Below are positions 59,882 through 64,000 of a DNA stretch of 64,000 bases, piece after piece; positions within the stretch are counted from its first letter, which is position 1, and the number at the start of each line of letters is the position of its first letter. Below the pieces are notes generated by a model that was not told the origin of the DNA, made no database searches, and was given only the letters and a program-made list of their open reading frames with translations. Both the position numbers and the translations under genes were made by a program. Origin of the DNA: Glandiceps talaboti (Eukaryota > Hemichordata > Enteropneusta > Spengelidae). Location: assembly GCF_964340395.1 (NCBI RefSeq), contig NC_135568.1, forward strand, positions 10,438,276 through 10,502,275, given 5' to 3'.

Positions 59882-62800
59882 TGGTGGTGCTTGCTGCTGC
59901 TGCTGCTGTTGCTGCTGTTGTGGTGGTGGTGGTGGCGCAGGGGAAGGCTTCTTGACAGGCATCTGTGCCAACATCTGAGCATAACTCAGCTTTGGTTGCT
60001 GAGAACGTTGCCCTTCCTCCTGTCAACATAAATACATTGAGTAAGTCCTTACCTCACATATTGTACCCAAAATGTTTGAAGCACAAAAATAACCCCCCCC
60101 CCCCTCTACTTCAGTGAAGACAACTGCAGAGCCAATCATGAACAAGCAAATGACATCTGCCCCACATGCACACTTGCTCTTAAGTACTAAATAAAAAGAA
60201 CAGTAACTGCCATAAATAGTAGATTGAGTGACAGGTTTGTTGAGAATTAAAAAAAAAAAAAGTGTCGTCACACCACTTTAGACAAACTGTCCTGACCAAA
60301 AACATTTTTTTTTTTTTTTTGCCTCATCAAGGCTTCGGTTTACTGAAATAGACATATCAAACTATTGATATTTTATGTGGTAGATTACTAAAGTGGGTGA
60401 CAGCAATTCCTTTGCTGTGCAATTCTAATCACCCTATGATTAAGATAGTGTGAACATTGGAAGTCCCAAAACAGTACATTGCAAGTTTATAGAGCTAGCT
60501 TTCACAGAGATACCCTACTAAGACTATAATTTAACCAACATCCACTTTATAAGTTATCACTGTTGTATCAACATGTTGTGACAATAGTATTCATTTGACC
60601 ACCAGCGCCATGCATGTCTGTAAACACCATTGTGAGAAGCATACCTGTTTTTGAGCTGTACTGATGTTGTTGGCAGTGACGTTCTGTGGACTTGATTTAC
60701 TGTTAGTTACAGTAGGAGTCATGTCTTTGCTAAGCCTTTCTTCCGTACTGACTTGGTGTACTTTAGTAGTAGGGGAGGCTGTTGGAGAAGCAGGTGGGGT
60801 ACCATGCTTCTGTATGACATCATTAGAAGCTGCCTCTCGGCTTGGAGTGGCATTCTCTGTAAGTGTTACCCTCATGGAACGCTGGACAACAAACAAAATT
60901 TATAGTCAAGTTCACTCAAAAAAAATTAGCAAGTAATTTTTCTTTGTATGTATGTGTTTGATAAGGTTACTGATACACAATATTTTAACAACACAGATGA
61001 AATTTCATTCGTAAATATAATTTCATTTTCAGGATGTCATCATTGGAACACTTGCTTCAAAGTAAACCCTATAATAGCTTTGACTGGTCTAAAAGTTTGC
61101 TGCAAATACATTACTTGGTCTCAGCGTGCACACTTCTGTGCAAGGCAAAAGGTCTTGCTATCAGAGTCAACATTTACATAGTTCTATCAAGTCAAGAGAC
61201 TAGAGTGAACAGATTTTGGCCTTGAAACTCTCCACTGTTAAATCATCAACCTTCATTCTTCACATACATGATAAAATCGTTTCTATAACTTCCTGAGTAA
61301 GTCCTGTGGATACTAAAATGCACCATACCATGCTTGAGAAAATATATTCATTTGGTACAAAAACTATGTAACTTTATGAATTTTACCAATTATCACCCAC
61401 CCATCACTTCCCACCACCCACATAACTATCACTTCCCACCACATCCACCCACCTACCTATCACTACTCACGACACACTCACACCACAATTTTGATTTCTT
61501 TGTGTTATTGATCTCTCACCTTTGGGTCTTTCACACCCTTCAGAATATCTGCCATGGGTGTCATTGGTAATTTGGTTTCGGTTTCTTCAGTTTTGACCAC
61601 ATTTTCCCTTCCTGGTAGTGGTGGGAACTGAGAAGCAAGATCAAGTTTGGGAGAAGGAGGCTTTGGCAGCTCCTCTCTTTTCTCCCGTGAATTTCTCCGT
61701 CCAGGTCCTTCATCTTCTCTCCTCCGTCCACGTCGACTGAATCCACCTCTTCTACTGTGGAAAATACAAAACATTGATGAAAATTTAAGATTTGATGCAA
61801 AGTTGAAATCAAAATTTTCCTGCTTCTAAATATTTTGGAGTCCTTCTCACATATGCTCTTGGTTGCAAAGTATATTTGGTATCCTCATGACAATAATATT
61901 GAAGCTGATGTTCCTATTTCAATCTTGTTTTGTTGTTACAGAAATACTATGAACATGGTTACACACGTAAGGAAAGCAAAACAAAATGGCTTCCCCACAC
62001 TGCATATACATCAGCCTACCCCAAATTCAGCCTGTGAGGGCGCACTACCAACAGACCATTTGATTTTGGACAAACCTTTGCGGGATTGTTCCTTGGTGTG
62101 ACATATTCTCCTGTTGACCAAGCTTAGGAGATGTGTTATCTCGTCTTCCTCTATAACCACCATTTTCACGATCCACATCTCTCCTGTCACCATTGTCTCT
62201 AGATGTCCTGGGACTGAGATTATGCGTACCATTGGCAGTACTGTTTCTGTCATGAATTGATCGTTGAATCTCGTGGTTGTTATTGCGTTCCACAGTCCTT
62301 GGTTCAGGTGTACTTGATGCCCTCTGATGTGTCTTCGTTTGATTTCTGTCACATAAAATTAACACATATATACATCACACCCATAGCAATTAAACAAAAT
62401 GAAAAGTGAAAAGAGCTCTTCACACACCAAAGTACGGAAATAATTTTGGTCAGTCTTCAATTAAGATGTTGGTGCAAAACAGTGTTCTGTTTGTAGCTAA
62501 ATAAAGATTCATTAATTCATATTGACTTCAGGCTTTGTGACAACATGGTGTTATTTTCTATCACGTTAAATAACATACTGTAAATGCATTTTATTTTGGG
62601 TGCATTGCAAATCTGGCAAAATGGCAATTTGTACACGTTAGACACACTTTAATGCGGCCAACAGTGCAAAGGGAAAGTTGTACAACATCTCTTCCCTAGC
62701 TTATACTTCAGGATTTGTGGACTACTACTAAAGTGAACAACTACCATTCAGATTACTTTCTTTAAATATACTTCTCTATACTCTATCACACAAATTACAC

Positions 62801-63849
62801 ACAGGATAATCTGAAGTCTACTAACACCATTTCTTCAACCACTGGGTCAGGAATATTTTTAACAAAAACTTACATTTTCACGTACCTGTTTTTAGGCTGA
62901 TAATTATACCTTCCAACATTCACAGGATTATGATGGAATTTGTTTGGAGGTGCCATCCCATTCCCGGGAAAATGAGCCTGCAAACAACAATGCATACATC
63001 ATATCTTGATAAGTGACCATCGCTATGGCAACAACAGCTTTAACATTTTCCACACCGTCTGAACTATATACCAGTCTGGATTCAAAATCATTTTTATCTT
63101 TATGATGCATGATCATTGTAATACAACAAACATTTTTATCAACATATGACAACAGTTCCTGAAACTGAAACATGTTCCACACTTGAATGGTTTCCCCTAG
63201 AGACCTGGACCCTTTTACTTCTGAACACTGCAGGGCTGTCATTACTAGCTGAATGAATGTAAACAATGGATTTGCAATCCTACAATGTTCAGCACCAGTG
63301 TTCTCATCTATCAAGTCTGCAATAAGTTGCCATCAATCAACTATTACAATAAGGTGTGCCATGACAGGGCGCCCTCACACATTGGCGAGGGAAGGACAAC
63401 ATGACACACCTTCCAGTCTAACATACAGTTTACAATTTTTACATATGTAAAAACAATACCCTCAACTTGTGAAACTATCACAGCTTACAACATGAATGTA
63501 TTTTCTTATATGCTACACCATTTTCTGGGTAACGCTTCCTGTTTAGGCTGTACTTTAGCTACATTGTATGACCACGAAAATGGAGAATACTTACCATGGG
63601 AGCCGCCTCAAAGAAAGGAGGTGGACTAGTTGGCCATTGTTGCGGTATAATGTTTGGATTATAGAAGGCAAATGGTTGTTGTTGAGCACCATTCATAATT
63701 GGTGAAACTGGGCTATACTGGAATTGTTGTTGTGGGTATATATTTGTTGTAGTTGTAGTCGACGTCGGGGTTGGTGTAGGCGTTGTCGGAGACCTTACAC
63801 CGTTCATCTTGGCGGTATAACTCTGCAGAGGTTTAGCCTTTATCCTAGC
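59642..63849 (-). CDS. LARP4: La-related protein 4 (LARP4/4B), C-terminal six exons; 5' part outside window
   Basis: A cytoplasmic RNA-binding protein that associates with poly(A), PABP and RACK1 and stabilises mRNAs. Minus-strand exons in order: 63849-63595, 62977-62886, 62345-62076, 61754-61520, 60881-60645, 60019-59642 (stop TAG at 59644-59642). All introns are GT-AG and all phases agree, giving 488 residues in view. The first exon begins ARIKAK, the end of the RRM-like part of the La module, then a PQQWPTSPPPFFE block matching the vertebrate SWSPNPTPYFE region. The next exons carry GRYNYQPKNR, Arg/Gly-rich stretches, RRGRRRED, the family motif SQFPPLPG followed by MADILKGVK, and in the last exon PKLSYAQM, the counterpart of KLSYAEV. 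The tail is Pro/Gln-rich, with long polyglutamine, and ends GRKSPMMK, resembling the vertebrate RSPK end. The La domain, the rest of the RRM and the N-terminal PABP-binding motif lie right of the window. Invertebrates usually have one gene for LARP4 and LARP4B. Confidence 0.93.
59841..59920 (-). repeat. Polyglutamine-encoding CAG/CAA tract in LARP4 last exon
   Basis: Two runs of CAA/CAG codons (59841-59880 and 59891-59920) are separated by an APP-type spacer and preceded by a proline run. Mixed CAA and CAG codons make the tract more stable than pure CAG. Other frames through it read as poly-Asn/His, poly-Ala/Thr or poly-Leu/Val and are not real proteins. Confidence 0.92.
60020..60644 (-). other. 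LARP4 last intron
   Basis: GT-AG intron without recognisable genes. It holds C11 (60092-60102), A-rich and T20 (60306-60325) homopolymer runs. The other LARP4 introns in view are 60882-61519 (CACCCA-rich simple sequence near 61390-61485), 61755-62075, 62346-62885 and 62978-63594 (contains a MITE). I see nothing else in them. Confidence 0.8.
63351..63412. mobile_element. 62-bp copy of the short palindromic MITE family in a LARP4 intron
   Basis: It starts AAGGTGTGCCATGACAGG, continues GCGCCCTCACACATTGGC, and ends with the inverted CATGACACACCTT. The order is the reverse complement of the right half of the 11676 element joined to a short left end. It lies in the intron between exons 63849-63595 and 62977-62886. 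Confidence 0.65.
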
Positions 63850-64000
63850 CTGTCAAGGTAACAAATTTCAATGTATCATATTGTTACTTTCCACCAGTTT
63901 AGGAAACATTAACACTGCATAATTAACATCAGTACGTGATCAAAGTCTGGAGTAGATTGAAACATCACAATTGTTTCACATCCACTATTCAAATCTGGCT
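63850..64000 (-). other. LARP4 intron running off the right edge
   Basis: The acceptor TTGACAG (reading on the minus strand, ending at 63850) precedes the first visible exon. No further exon is seen in the last 150 bases. Confidence 0.7.

Noticed and set aside
59650-60031. Alternative frames through the LARP4 CAG/CAA tract (poly-Asn/His, poly-Ala/Thr, poly-Leu, poly-Val)
   Set aside because: Shadows of the polyglutamine frame, which alone joins in phase to the upstream LARP4 exon and carries conserved flanking motifs.

Overview
The window is nuclear DNA of an animal. It holds three intron-containing genes with GT-AG (and one GC-AG) splice sites, many long microsatellites, and a 35-kb satellite array. 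The protein matches, the moderate AT-richness, and the abundance of CA, CT, CAGA/TGTC and CATA microsatellites and small inverted-repeat elements suggest a marine invertebrate such as an amphioxus- or hemichordate-like deuterostome, or a lophotrochozoan. I cannot fix the taxon from sequence alone.

Layout. (1) 59-1772, plus strand: the last two coding exons of SEC61B, the tail-anchored beta subunit of the ER protein translocon. (2) 1943-7076: intergenic DNA with microsatellites, a 222-bp tandem duplication, a 175-bp inverted repeat and a CTCF-like motif. (3) 7077-12471, plus strand: a complete eight-exon gene for a GPI-anchored M14 metallocarboxypeptidase, carboxypeptidase M (predicted 441 residues). 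Two of its acceptor sites directly follow long CT-rich microsatellites, and one intron is GC-AG. (4) 12642-47748: an uninterrupted tandem array of about 38 copies of a ~920-bp monomer, starting only 170 bp after the CPM stop codon. Each monomer is a ~620-bp near-palindrome plus a ~300-bp linker. The monomers are organised in nested higher-order repeats, the largest a 9,201-bp (10-monomer) unit present twice with no length change. (5) 47749-59641: intergenic and probable 3'-UTR DNA with MITE-like elements, minisatellites and a compound microsatellite. (6) 59642-63849, minus strand: the last six coding exons of a La-related protein 4 (LARP4/4B) homologue, ending in a polyglutamine-rich tail. Its La module lies beyond the right edge.

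The three genes are not an operon. SEC61B acts in protein insertion at the ER, CPM is a cell-surface ectoenzyme made through that route, and LARP4 is a cytoplasmic poly(A)/PABP-associated mRNA-stability factor. CPM and LARP4 converge on the satellite array.

The most interesting signal is the satellite. The outer arms of its palindrome resemble the terminal inverted repeats of short (62-101 bp) MITE-like elements scattered elsewhere in the window. This suggests the satellite arose by tandem amplification of a foldback transposon of the same family. The near-perfect 9.2-kb duplication is either a very recent unequal exchange or an assembly artefact.
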